Source: Glaciihabitans sp. dw_435
GTDB taxonomy: Bacteria; Actinomycetota; Actinomycetes; Actinomycetales; Microbacteriaceae
Assembly (NCBI RefSeq): GCF_018449675.1
Contig: NZ_JAAVUZ010000006.1
Coordinates: 144,695-208,694, forward strand
DNA: 64,000 nucleotides
Reading direction: 5' to 3'
Shown here piece after piece: positions 1 through 8,359 of the stretch. Each line of letters starts with the position of its first letter. Positions within the stretch are counted from its first letter, which is position 1. The notes under the pieces were generated by a model, which worked only from the letters and a program-made list of their open reading frames with translations, made no database searches and was not told the DNA's origin. Made by a program: the position numbers and the translations under genes.

Positions 1-558
1 AATGCCGGTCTCGGCGACGTCAAGTCGATCAACTCCACCCCGTTCGGCGACGTCGCTCGCGTCGTTGGTGACGGCAGCTGTGCGATGACCCACCAGGCGT
101 CCTTCTTCGACGGGTTCATCACCGACCCGAAGAATGGCAATGCGACCGTCGGTCCCGACAAGGATGTGTGGGCGTTCCTCACCCCGCCGATCGATGCTGG
201 TGCCGGACAGGCAGTCACCGGTGGTGGCGAAATCGTGGGCGCGTTTGCCAACGATGCCGACACGGTGAAGGTGCAGGAGTACCTCTCCAGCCCCGAGTGG
301 GCGAACAGCCGTGTGAAGCTCGGCGGTGTGATCAGCGCCAACAACGGTCTTGACCCCGCCAGCGCCTCCAGCCCCATCCTTCAGGACGCGATCAAGATCC
401 TGACGGACCCTGACACCACGTTCCGCTTCGACGCCTCGGACCTCATGCCCGGTGTTGTCGGTTCGGACTCGTTCTTCAAGGGAATGGTCAACTGGATCAA
501 CGGTTCGTCATCGAGCGACGTTCTGTCGACGATCGACAAGTCATGGCCGTCTGACTAG
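1..558 (+). CDS. Sugar ABC transporter substrate-binding protein, C-terminal part (5' truncated by window edge)
   Basis: The frame is open from the first base to a TAG at 556-558, so at least 185 residues of the C-terminal lobe are present and the start lies outside the window. Seen: GGGEIVGAF followed by a stretch ending in SSPEWANSR, the type of C-terminal region found in extracellular solute-binding proteins of the CUT1 alpha-glucoside (AglE-like) group. It is followed by two permease genes on the same strand, which supports the role: capture of an oligosaccharide outside the membrane. The signal peptide and lipobox cannot be seen. The substrate is not determined. A strong stem-loop separates it from the permeases. 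Confidence 0.8.
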   Translation, partial: NAGLGDVKSINSTPFGDVARVVGDGSCAMTHQASFFDGFITDPKNGNATVGPDKDVWAFLTPPIDAGAGQAVTGGGEIVGAFANDADTVKVQEYLSSPEWANSRVKLGGVISANNGLDPASASSPILQDAIKILTDPDTTFRFDASDLMPGVVGSDSFFKGMVNWINGSSSSDVLSTIDKSWPSD

Positions 559-568
559 TCAGGCACCA

Positions 569-605
569 GGGGGAAGGGCCGGCGGAATCCGCTGGCCCCT
601 TCCCC
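569..605 (+). other. Intercistronic stem-loop between binding protein and permease genes
   Basis: GGGGGAAGGG (569-578) pairs with CCCTTCCCC (597-605), and the GCGGA/TCCGC arms inside it lengthen the stem, with one bulge. It starts 11 bases after the binding-protein stop and no T-run follows. It probably limits read-through or protects the upstream mRNA so that more binding protein than permease is made. That function is inference. Confidence 0.6.
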
Positions 606-706
606 TTATACAACCCGGTAACGCCTGGGCACAGTGCTACCGCCGCCGCCGCAATTGCCGCACAATCTTCCCCCACAGAGTCCAACGTCGTACTCGAAAG
701 GTCGTT

Positions 707-1840
707 ATGTCTCAGTTCCTCACGTGGATAGCCACACTTCCGCCGCTCGCGCAGATCCCGCTGGTATTGGCAGCCTTCGGTGTCGTCGTCGCGCTGCTGA
801 TCTTCTTTCTCGAGATCGCCCCGCGCTCGGGCCGCAAGTTCACCATCGCCCGCCTCGCGGTGTGCATCGTCGCGCCCGGCCTGATCTTCCTGGCACTCGG
901 TTCCATCTGGCCGGCCGCCATCGCGGCCGTGATCCTCGGAGGACTGTTCTTCATCCTCGATTACCGCTCCCGCCAGGGCGCCGGGTACCTCTTCCAGCTC
1001 TTCGGGTTCCTCGCTCCCGCGATCGTGCTGCTCGCGATCGGACTTGTCTACCCGACCATCCAGACGATGGTGCAGGCGTTCATGAACAGCCGCGGCAACC
1101 GGTTCGTCGGACTGGACAACTTCGCCTGGGTGTTCACGCAGGAAACCGGCATCCGCACCGTCCTCAACACCATCGTGTGGGTGCTGATCGTTCCCACCCT
1201 GTCGACCATCTTTGGGCTCGCCTACGCGGTCTTCATTGACAAGTCACGCGGTGAGAAGTTCTTCAAGATCCTGGTGTTCATGCCGATGGCGATCTCTTTC
1301 GTCGGTGCGAGCATCATCTGGCGCTTCGTTTACACGGCGCGGCCGGCCGACCAGGACCAGATCGGTCTGCTCAACCAGATCGTCGTCTGGCTCGGTGGGC
1401 AGCCCGTCGACTTCCTCGCGGTGTCACCGTGGAACACGCTTTTCCTGATCGTCGTGCTCATCTGGGTGCAGACCGGATTCGCGATGGTCGTGCTGTCCGC
1501 GGCCATCAAGGGTGTGCCCGCCGAGCAGATGGAAGCCGCGCAGCTCGACGGCACCAATGCATGGCAGAGGTTCATCAACGTGACGGTGCCCGGCATCCGC
1601 AGTTCGCTGGTGGTGGTGCTCACCACGATCTCGATCGCGTCACTGAAGGTGTTCGACATCGTGCGCACGATGACAGCCGGTGCCAACGACACCAGCGTCA
1701 TCGCCAACGAGATGTATACGCAGTTCAAGGGCTTCGAGTTTGGTAGATCCTCGGCGCTCGCGGTCGTGCTGTTCCTTCTGGTGCTGCCGATCGTCATCTA
1801 CAACGCACGTCAGATCTCAAAGCAGAGGACCATCCGATGA
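707..1840 (+). CDS. CUT1 sugar ABC transporter permease (AglF/MalF-like)
   Basis: Protein of 377 aa. The ATG at 707 was chosen over upstream in-frame starts because it opens MSQFLTWIATLPPL, follows an AAAGG-type ribosome site, and clears the intercistronic stem-loop. Two or three extra N-terminal membrane segments (residues about 10-95) precede the usual six-helix core, as in alpha-glucoside AglF-type permeases. The EAA loop that docks the ATPase is visible as EAAQLDGTNAWQRF. It overlaps the next permease gene by 4 bases (ATGA), so the two are translationally coupled. With the upstream binding protein it should form a disaccharide/oligosaccharide importer. No ATPase gene is adjacent. Confidence 0.88.
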   Translation: MSQFLTWIATLPPLAQIPLVLAAFGVVVALLIFFLEIAPRSGRKFTIARLAVCIVAPGLIFLALGSIWPAAIAAVILGGLFFILDYRSRQGAGYLFQLFGFLAPAIVLLAIGLVYPTIQTMVQAFMNSRGNRFVGLDNFAWVFTQETGIRTVLNTIVWVLIVPTLSTIFGLAYAVFIDKSRGEKFFKILVFMPMAISFVGASIIWRFVYTARPADQDQIGLLNQIVVWLGGQPVDFLAVSPWNTLFLIVVLIWVQTGFAMVVLSAAIKGVPAEQMEAAQLDGTNAWQRFINVTVPGIRSSLVVVLTTISIASLKVFDIVRTMTAGANDTSVIANEMYTQFKGFEFGRSSALAVVLFLLVLPIVIYNARQISKQRTIR

Positions 1841-2811
1841 GCACCACGATCCCCGCACAGCTGCCCGTCGACAAGACAACCGAGCGCCAGCTGGCGCGCG
1901 GCGAACGTGCGATCGAGCGTTCGCTCACCAAGGGGACCAAGAATCGGCTGACCAGCAGGGGCGCCACCATTGCCGCCCTGGTGATCGCGATCCTGTGGAC
2001 AACCCCGACCCTTGGCCTGTTCGTCACGTCGTTCCGCCTTCCGGAAGAAATCAGCCGCAACGGCTGGTGGACCATCTTCGCGAATCCCGGCTTCACATTC
2101 AGCAACTACACCGAGGTGTTGGCGTCCGGCAACAGCCAGCTGACCCTGGGCGGGGCGTTCCTCAACTCGATCGCCATCACCCTCCCGGCGACGTTGTTCC
2201 CCCTCGTGATCGCGAGCCTTGCCGCCTACGCCTTCGCGTGGATCGACTTCAAGGGACGCAACTGGTTGTTCATCGGGGTGTTCGCGCTGCAGATCGTGCC
2301 GCTGCAGATGGCACTCGTGCCGCTGCTGAGCCTGTTCTCGCGTGGGCTCAAGATCGGCAGCCTGACGCTGTTCGACGGCATGGACGCCGGCGGGTACTCG
2401 CAGGTGTGGATCGCGCACACGATCTTCGCGCTTCCGCTGGCGATCTTCCTGCTGCACAACTTTGTTTCGGAGATCCCGGGTGAACTGATCGAGGCAGCGC
2501 GCGTGGACGGAGCCGGCCACGGCCAGATCTTCTTCCGTATCGTGCTGCCGCTGACCATGCCCGCGATCGCGTCCTTCGCGATCTTCCAGTTCCTCTGGGT
2601 GTGGAACGACCTGCTGGTCGCCCTGGTGTTCGCGGACGGTGATGTCGCCCCCATGACCAAGCTGCTCGCAGAGATCAGTGGTAGCCGGGGCCAGGACTGG
2701 AACCTGCTGACCGCAGGTGCGTTCATCTCCATTCTGGTTCCGCTCATCGTGTTCTTCTCGCTGCAGCGCTTCTTCGTCCGCGGGCTCCTCGCGGGTTCGA
2801 CGAAGGGCTAG
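1837..2811 (+). CDS. CUT1 sugar ABC transporter permease (AglG/MalG-like)
   Basis: Protein of 324 aa starting at the ATG in the ATGA overlap with the preceding permease. Seen: a cytoplasmic N-terminus of about 45 residues, a first membrane helix around residues 45-65, a MalG-like core, the EAA docking loop ELIEAARVDGAGHGQIFF, and a C-terminus ending QRFFVRGLLAGSTKG, which is typical of MalG-type subunits. It is the last gene of the operon, with a strong terminator 19 bases after its stop. Family assignment is firm. The transported sugar is not known, although the AglEFG resemblance suggests alpha-glucosides. Confidence 0.9.
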   Translation: MSTTIPAQLPVDKTTERQLARGERAIERSLTKGTKNRLTSRGATIAALVIAILWTTPTLGLFVTSFRLPEEISRNGWWTIFANPGFTFSNYTEVLASGNSQLTLGGAFLNSIAITLPATLFPLVIASLAAYAFAWIDFKGRNWLFIGVFALQIVPLQMALVPLLSLFSRGLKIGSLTLFDGMDAGGYSQVWIAHTIFALPLAIFLLHNFVSEIPGELIEAARVDGAGHGQIFFRIVLPLTMPAIASFAIFQFLWVWNDLLVALVFADGDVAPMTKLLAEISGSRGQDWNLLTAGAFISILVPLIVFFSLQRFFVRGLLAGSTKG

Positions 2812-2830
2812 GCCGGCCACGATTAATGAC

Positions 2831-2870
2831 AGAGGGGCGGATGACACAGCGTCGTGTCATCCGCCCCTCT
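2831..2870 (+). terminator. Strong hairpin terminator
   Basis: Perfect 17-bp stem (2831-2847 with 2854-2870), six-base loop, followed by TCTGTGTT. It closes the 1-2811 operon. Confidence 0.88.
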
Positions 2871-3034
2871 TCTGTGTTCCTTCCGGAAGGCGCCTACCTT
2901 AGAAGCGCTTCTTCTTCGAGCCCTTGTTGACGAATTTTCGTCGGGTTAGTTTTCGAACGGAAGACACCCCTCGTTCGGGGCTTTTTCTCCCGGGTCGGTG
3001 CCGATTCTGGGACAGGCTTCGGAGGGAATCACCC
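2871..3034 (+). promoter_or_regulatory. Upstream region of the 3035 binding-protein gene with two inverted repeats
   Basis: Contains a perfect 12-bp palindrome AGAAGCGCTTCT (2901-2912), with the central GCGC typical of LacI-family operators, and an inverted repeat GACGAATTTTCGTC (2929-2942) with a TTGACG at 2927-2932 that could be a -35 element. A small CCCC/GGGG hairpin followed by five T (2967-2985) lies in the leader. A GGAGGG ribosome site is at 3021-3026. The operators are candidates only. Confidence 0.45.
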
Positions 3035-4408
3035 ATGAAAAACGTACGTTCCACGCTGCTCGCTGGTGGGGTGGCGGCTCTGCTGCTGGCGGTGACGGGG
3101 TGCGGATCGTCCGGCACCACCACCGCGTCGACCGTCGACTTTGGCGGTAAGGCCACCGGCACGCTCGCCGCCTGGGGCTTCGACAATACCGATGAAGTGG
3201 GCACATCGCGCCTCGACTATGCGAAGGATCAGCTGTCGTCGTCCGGGGTCAAGATCACCATCGACGCGACTCCGTTCGACGCACAGAAATTCACCACCCT
3301 CGCGGCCAGCAAGCGCACCCCCGATGTTGTGCAGATGGACCGGCAGTTCGTCACGACGTACGCCGCGAAGGGGCTGATCATGCCGCTGAGCACCTGCTTC
3401 TCGGCGAACAATGTCGACCCGGCGACTCAGTACTACACATCGGTGATGGCGGATGTCACGTACAACGGTGACGTCTGGGCAGTGCCGCAGTTCTACCAGC
3501 CACCGGCCATCATGCTGAACACCCGGGTGATGAAGGAGGCAGGTGTGACGGCGGCAGACCTCGATACATCCAAGCCCGATCAGCTGATCGCCGCGGCGAA
3601 GAAGATGACGACCTTCGACGGCAAGAACCCGACGCGACTCGGCTTCGACGCGCAGCCCACGAGCCAGGCGGGCCTGTGGATGCTCGGCTTCGGCGGCTCG
3701 ATCATTGGTAGCGATGGCAAGCCCACGCTCGACGACCCCAACAACGTCACGGCCGTGACCTTCCTCAAGAAACTCGAGGATGCGCAGGGTGGATATGCGG
3801 CGGTGAAGAGCCTGGCCGACTCGTTCGACTTCTTCGGCGACAAGAACCAGTTCGTTTCCGACCAGGTCGGGGCCGAGATCGTTGCCCAGTGGTACGTCAA
3901 CGTGCTCTCGCCGTACGCGACCAAGGTGCAGATCTCGGGCACGCCATTCCTCAACAGCACCGGGGAACCGTTCACCGTCGCGAGCGGCACCGCGTTCGTC
4001 ATTCCGACCGCGTCGAAGAACCCTGTCGCGGCCTGCAAGTGGGCGCTTGACCTGACGTCGGCCGCCGCCTGGGACGCCGCGGGGGAGGCGCGCGCCGCCA
4101 CCATCGCTTCGACTGACGGAGCTATCAACACGGGCCTGTTCACCGGATCGCCCGCGGCCGACACCTCACTGCGTACGAAGTACGTGCCGAGCACGGGAAA
4201 CACCGGGTTCGACGAGGCAATCGCGGCGTACTACGACGTGGTGGGGTCGGGCCAGTCCTTCGGCTCCTCACCCGGCGGGCAGCAGATCCAGACCGAGTTG
4301 CAGAACGCCGTCAGCGCGGCGCTCCTGGGTGAGAAGTCACCGGAGGACGCGCTGAAGGATGGCCAGGCGGCTGCTCTCCGGGCCTACACCCAGGCGGGCG
4401 GCAAGTAG
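3035..4408 (+). CDS. Extracellular solute-binding lipoprotein of a CUT1 sugar transporter
   Basis: Protein of 457 aa. The start ATG at 3035 follows GGAGGG by 8 bases and opens a classic lipoprotein signal (MKNVRSTLLAGG, then LLLAVTGC), with acylated Cys about residue 22. The mature part is a family-1 solute-binding protein with a QFYQPPAIMLNTRVMKEAG-type hinge region. It converges tail-to-tail, 9 bases apart, with the two permease genes at 4418-6267, which have no other binding protein nearby, so it is their likely partner. Unusually, the two halves of the transporter are on opposite strands. Codons 2-6 contain the palindrome AACGTACGTT, which recurs upstream of the permeases. Substrate unknown. 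Confidence 0.88.
   Translation: MKNVRSTLLAGGVAALLLAVTGCGSSGTTTASTVDFGGKATGTLAAWGFDNTDEVGTSRLDYAKDQLSSSGVKITIDATPFDAQKFTTLAASKRTPDVVQMDRQFVTTYAAKGLIMPLSTCFSANNVDPATQYYTSVMADVTYNGDVWAVPQFYQPPAIMLNTRVMKEAGVTAADLDTSKPDQLIAAAKKMTTFDGKNPTRLGFDAQPTSQAGLWMLGFGGSIIGSDGKPTLDDPNNVTAVTFLKKLEDAQGGYAAVKSLADSFDFFGDKNQFVSDQVGAEIVAQWYVNVLSPYATKVQISGTPFLNSTGEPFTVASGTAFVIPTASKNPVAACKWALDLTSAAAWDAAGEARAATIASTDGAINTGLFTGSPAADTSLRTKYVPSTGNTGFDEAIAAYYDVVGSGQSFGSSPGGQQIQTELQNAVSAALLGEKSPEDALKDGQAAALRAYTQAGGK
3041..3050. promoter_or_regulatory. Palindrome AACGTACGTT, candidate operator copy 1
   Basis: Perfect 10-bp palindrome immediately after the start codon of the binding-protein gene. The same 10 bases, extended to 12, occur at 6350-6361 in the control region of the convergent permease genes. 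Sharing between the two halves of one transporter suggests a common repressor site. Confidence 0.45.
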
Positions 4409-4417
4409 CGGGCGACT

Positions 4418-5287
4418 CTATCCCTTGCGACCCTGGGTCGCGACGCCCTCGATGAAGTATCGCTGGGCGAACGCGAACAGGATCAGCATGGGGATCGTCA
4501 CCAGCAGCGCGGCGACCATCACGAACTGGTAGTCGCCGTGCCCGCCGTTCGTCGGACTGAATTTGGTCATGGTCGAGGCGATTCCGAGTGGCACCGTGAA
4601 CTGATCCGCTGACCCCGCGTTCAGGTACACGAGTGCGGCCTGCAGGTTGTTCCAGCTGGCCTGAAACTCGAAGACGAAGACGATGATGAACGACGGGATG
4701 GACAGGGGCAGAGCCATCCGCCAGAAAAGACCAAAGTAGCCAACGCCGTCCATGCGGGCCGCCTCGAAGATCTCCCGCGGCAAGCCAAGGAAGAACTGCC
4801 GCTGCAGGAAGATGTAAAAGGCGGAGCCGAAGAGGTTCATGCCCCACAGCGGCACATTGGTACCAACCAGGCCGAGCGAATTCCAGATGAGGTACTGCGG
4901 CACGAGGGTGACGGCGCCCGGCAGCATCATCGTCGCCAGCACGAGGCCGAACAGGATGTTGCGTCCAGGGAACGAGAAGTAGGCGAACCCGAACGCCACG
5001 ACGGAGCTGGACAGGGTGACAAAGCCCGCGGCCAGGATCGCGATGAGGAGGCTGTTGCCCATCCACGACAGGATCGGCAGCTGGTTCCACACGTCGACGT
5101 AGTTCTGCGGCTGGAACGTCTGCGGGATCAGCGAGTTGTCGAACACCTGCCCGCGCGGCTTGAGGCTGGCGGCGAGCAACCAGGCGAAGGGGTAGAGAAA
5201 CAGCGCCGAGAACGCGATGAGCAGGATCCAGCGCACGACGCGTCCGGTGAGGGTCGCCGGGCGGGCGAAGATCGAGGTGGTGGACAT
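4418..5287 (-). CDS. CUT1 sugar ABC transporter permease (MalG-like)
   Basis: Protein of 289 aa. The start ATG at 5287 shares one base with the stop of the upstream permease (TGATG), which indicates coupling; the same frame runs open far upstream but that part is antisense to other genes. Seen: first helix at residues 15-38 (WILLIAFSALFLYPFAWLLA), the MalG-style EAA loop EIFEAARMDGVGYFGLFW, and a C-terminus ending FAQRYFIEGVATQGRKG. It ends 9 bases from the converging binding-protein gene. It pairs with the permease at 5287-6267. No ATPase is encoded here. Confidence 0.9.
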   Translation of the reverse strand: MSTTSIFARPATLTGRVVRWILLIAFSALFLYPFAWLLAASLKPRGQVFDNSLIPQTFQPQNYVDVWNQLPILSWMGNSLLIAILAAGFVTLSSSVVAFGFAYFSFPGRNILFGLVLATMMLPGAVTLVPQYLIWNSLGLVGTNVPLWGMNLFGSAFYIFLQRQFFLGLPREIFEAARMDGVGYFGLFWRMALPLSIPSFIIVFVFEFQASWNNLQAALVYLNAGSADQFTVPLGIASTMTKFSPTNGGHGDYQFVMVAALLVTIPMLILFAFAQRYFIEGVATQGRKG

Positions 5288-6267
5288 CAGTTGCGCTCTC
5301 CCTCGTAATACACGAACCGGTTGCTGATCTTCACCTGGATCAGCGAGATCAGCATGATGATGATGAACAGCAGCCAGGCCATCGCCGCGGCGAAGCCAAA
5401 GTTGAACTGACGGAAAGCCTGCTGGAAGAGATAGACGCCATAAAAGAGGGATGCCTCGGGCGCGGCCTGTACCTGGTCCCGGTAAAAGAGCAGGTATGCC
5501 TGATCGAAGACCTGCAGCGCGGCGATGGTGAGCACGATGACGTTGAAGAAGAGCGCGCCGGAGATCATCGGGAGTGTGATGGAGAAGAACCGGCGGATCG
5601 GGCCGGCGCCATCGATGGACGCGACCTCGTAGAGGTCGGTCGGAACGTTCTTCAGTGCGGCGAGCAGGATGATCATGGTGCCACTGACGCCCCACAGGGT
5701 CATCAAAACGATGGACGGTTTCACCCAGGCGGGGTCCTGCAACCACTGCGGCCCCTGAATTCCGATCGCGGCCAGCGCCTTGTTGATAGCCCCCTGGTTT
5801 CCGTTGAGCAGCAGGAGGAACACCGACGCGGTCGCCACGGTCGGCGTCATCCTCGGCAGGTAGAAGACGGTGCGGAAGAACCCTGCACCGCGTCCCACGC
5901 GGTTGAGGAGCAGTGCGAGGAAGAGGGCGAAGATGATCTCGAGGGGCACCGCGAGCACCGCGTAGAAGAGGGTGTTGCCGAGCGACAGCGCCACCTTCGG
6001 GTCCTCGATCAGGGCCTGGTAGTTCGCGAGTCCGACCGGCTGAGCGGTGTCCGTCGCGAGTTGGTAGTTGCTGAACGAGATGACGAGGCTGTAGATCATC
6101 GCGCCGAGCGTAAAGACGAGAAACCCGATGAGCCACGGCGTAATGAAGAGGTAGCCCGCGATCGCCTCTCGCCGGTTGTACTTCACGCGACGGATGGTGC
6201 GGGTCGCTCGGGTGCCGCCGGTGGCCCCGGAATCCGTGGCGGCGGGTAGTGCCGTGTCGGCGGCCAT
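5287..6267 (-). CDS. CUT1 sugar ABC transporter permease (MalF-like)
   Basis: Protein of 326 aa. The ATG at 6267 is preceded on the minus strand by GAAAGGA and starts MAADTALPAATDSG, a short charged cytoplasmic tail, before the first helix (AIAGYLFITPWLIGFLVF). Seen: six predicted helices and the EAA loop DLYEVASIDGAGPIRRFF, where the usual EAA is degenerate (EVA). It is the first gene of the minus-strand permease pair and shares the 208-bp divergent region with the ABC exporter at 6476. Function: one half of the membrane channel for the sugar bound by the 3035 lipoprotein. Confidence 0.88.
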   Translation of the reverse strand: MAADTALPAATDSGATGGTRATRTIRRVKYNRREAIAGYLFITPWLIGFLVFTLGAMIYSLVISFSNYQLATDTAQPVGLANYQALIEDPKVALSLGNTLFYAVLAVPLEIIFALFLALLLNRVGRGAGFFRTVFYLPRMTPTVATASVFLLLLNGNQGAINKALAAIGIQGPQWLQDPAWVKPSIVLMTLWGVSGTMIILLAALKNVPTDLYEVASIDGAGPIRRFFSITLPMISGALFFNVIVLTIAALQVFDQAYLLFYRDQVQAAPEASLFYGVYLFQQAFRQFNFGFAAAMAWLLFIIIMLISLIQVKISNRFVYYEGERN

Positions 6268-6349
6268 GGGCGCATGTCCTTTCGGGTGGGCAGTACGGAC
6301 GAGAAGCGGGATGCCGGTGCACTGTGCGTACAGGCATCGCTTCCTGACG

Positions 6350-6361
6350 AAACGTACGTTT
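6350..6361. promoter_or_regulatory. Palindrome AAACGTACGTTT, candidate operator copy 2
   Basis: Perfect 12-bp palindrome 83 bases upstream of the minus-strand permease start, matching the palindrome at 3041-3050 near the partner binding-protein start. It also lies upstream of the exporter at 6476, so it could act in either direction. Confidence 0.5.
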
Positions 6362-6475
6362 GGAGCATCCGCCCAACAACCCCTTGCGCTGTCTGGGCGA
6401 ACGCAGCAGCGCTGTCTCGCTCTGGGCGTAACGTTCCGGGCAGTTCGCCCACGGCGGCGGGGGGACAATGAAGTG

Positions 6476-8335
6476 ATGAGTATGCGAGGCGGCGGTGGCC
6501 GTGGACGAGTGAGTGCGCGCGACACCGAGGCGCAAAAAGCAGCGAACGCCGGAGCGCCCAAGGTCGAGCATCTGCTGCGCCGGATCGGCGAACTGTTCAA
6601 GCCGCACCGCCGTGCCCTGAGCGTCACGATCGTGCTGGTGCTGATCAGTGCGGGGATGAGTGTGCTGCCCCCGCTGCTGACCCGGGAGGCGTTCGACATC
6701 GGCCTCTTCCCGAAGTCGGGGATACCGGATGTCCCGGTGCTGATGCTCCTCGTCGGCGCCATGGTTGCCCTGTGGATCGCGTCCGCCGGCCTCGGTGTCT
6801 GGCAGACCTACCTCACCGCGACCGTCGGAAACACCGTCATGGGCCGCCTCCGCACCCGCCTGTTCGGTCACCTCCAGGCGATGGAACTCGCGTTCTTCAC
6901 GAAGACGAAGACCGGAATTATCCAGTCGCGCCTGCAGAACGATGTGGGTGGTGTCGCCGACGTGCTCAGCAACACCATCTCGAGCGTGATTGGCAACACC
7001 GTCACGGTGATTGCGGCGTTCGTGTCGATGCTGGTGCTGAGCTGGCAGCTGACAATCGTTGCGGTCATCCTGCTTCCGGTGCTGCTGATTGCGCAGCGTC
7101 GGGTCGGTCAGGTGCGCGCACGGATCGCGACCAAGACGCAGGAGTCGCTGAGCGACATGACGTCGATCACGCAGGAGGCCCTCAGTGTCAGTGGCATCCT
7201 GCTGGCCAAGAGTTTCAACCAGCAGAAGGCGGAAATCGCCCGCTACGAGGCCGAAAACCAGACCCAGATCCGGCTGCAGGTGCGCCAGCAGATGAGCGGC
7301 CAGTGGTTCTTCGCGGTGGTCGGCATCTTCCTGTCTGTCATCCCCGCGATCATCTACCTCGTCGCCGCCTGGCTGATTACGCACGATGTCGCCGTGACCG
7401 CCGGAACGATCGTTGCCTTCACGACCGTGCAGGCCCGCCTTACCTTCCCGCTGCTCGGCCTGTTGCGCGTGGTGCTCGACCTGCAGACCTCGCAGGCGCT
7501 GTTCTCCCGCATCTTCGAATACCTCGACCTGCACCCTGCCATCACCGACAAGCCGACCGCGACGCCCGTCGATCCGGGTCAGCTCGGCCGGGTGGAATTC
7601 GACCAGGTCGTCTTCCGCTACCCCGACGCGGGCCCCGATACCCCCGCCACCCTCAAGTCGATGACCTTCGACATCGAGCCGGGGCAGTACGCAGCCTTCG
7701 TCGGCCCGTCGGGCGCGGGTAAGACGACCGTCTCCTACCTCGTGCCGCGCTTCCACGACGTCTCGGGCGGCCGCGTGCTGTTTGCCGGGTCCGACGTGCG
7801 CGACCTCCAACAGGACAGCCTCGTCCATAACATCGGCATCGTCAGCCAGGAGACGTACCTTTTTCACGCGACGATCGCGGAGAACCTGCGGTACGCGAAA
7901 CCGGATGCCACGGACGCCGAACTCGAGGCCGCCGCGCGCGCGGCCAACATCCACGCGACGATCGCGTCATTCCCCGACGGGTACGACACCCTGGTGGGGG
8001 AGCGTGGCTACCGTCTGAGCGGCGGCGAGAAGCAGCGCATCGCCATCGCCCGGGTGTTGCTCAAGGATCCCGCCGTGCTCATCCTCGATGAGGCAACCAG
8101 TGCCCTGGACTCCGTCTCCGAACGCATCGTGCAGGCGGCGCTCGACACCGCCTCCCGGGGGCGCACCACCATCGCGATCGCCCACCGTCTCTCGACGGTC
8201 ATCAACGCCGACGTGATCTTCGTGGTCGACGGCGGCCGCATCGTCGAACGCGGCACGCACGACGAGCTCGTGGCCCTCGAGGAGGGCGTGTACGCGAAGC
8301 TCTTCCACGAGCAGTCCCGGGCGATGGCGGGCTAG
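6476..8335 (+). CDS. ABC exporter, fused membrane and ATPase domains (MsbA/LmrA type)
   Basis: Protein of 619 aa. The ATG at 6476 follows GGGGGGA by about 9 bases; the open frame continues upstream into the permease region but lacks support there. Domains in order: a soluble N-tail (1-40), an ABC_membrane type-1 domain with six helices (about 45-340), and an ATPase domain (about 360-600). Walker A is GPSGAGKTT with Lys416; the signature is LSGGEKQRIAIAR; Walker B is VLILDEATSALD; the switch His is in AIAHRLSTV. A half-transporter like this works as a homodimer, or as a heterodimer if a partner exists elsewhere. Substrate (lipid, drug or peptide) cannot be told. It stands alone and converges on the DUF305 gene. 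Confidence 0.92.
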   Translation: MSMRGGGGRGRVSARDTEAQKAANAGAPKVEHLLRRIGELFKPHRRALSVTIVLVLISAGMSVLPPLLTREAFDIGLFPKSGIPDVPVLMLLVGAMVALWIASAGLGVWQTYLTATVGNTVMGRLRTRLFGHLQAMELAFFTKTKTGIIQSRLQNDVGGVADVLSNTISSVIGNTVTVIAAFVSMLVLSWQLTIVAVILLPVLLIAQRRVGQVRARIATKTQESLSDMTSITQEALSVSGILLAKSFNQQKAEIARYEAENQTQIRLQVRQQMSGQWFFAVVGIFLSVIPAIIYLVAAWLITHDVAVTAGTIVAFTTVQARLTFPLLGLLRVVLDLQTSQALFSRIFEYLDLHPAITDKPTATPVDPGQLGRVEFDQVVFRYPDAGPDTPATLKSMTFDIEPGQYAAFVGPSGAGKTTVSYLVPRFHDVSGGRVLFAGSDVRDLQQDSLVHNIGIVSQETYLFHATIAENLRYAKPDATDAELEAAARAANIHATIASFPDGYDTLVGERGYRLSGGEKQRIAIARVLLKDPAVLILDEATSALDSVSERIVQAALDTASRGRTTIAIAHRLSTVINADVIFVVDGGRIVERGTHDELVALEEGVYAKLFHEQSRAMAG

Positions 8336-8359
8336 GAGCCCTCAACGGGGAGCGGCGAG

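Noticed and set aside
2899..2945. Minus-strand end reading FVNKGSKKKRF that looks like the tail of a small basic protein
   Set aside because: No start, domain or upstream coding signal supports it; it lies over palindromes in a promoter region.
4418..7954. 1178-residue open frame on the minus strand
   Set aside because: Only the last 289 residues are a real protein (MalG-like permease). The rest is antisense to the permease start region and the exporter gene and has the Arg/His/Asp-rich composition of GC-rich shadow frames.
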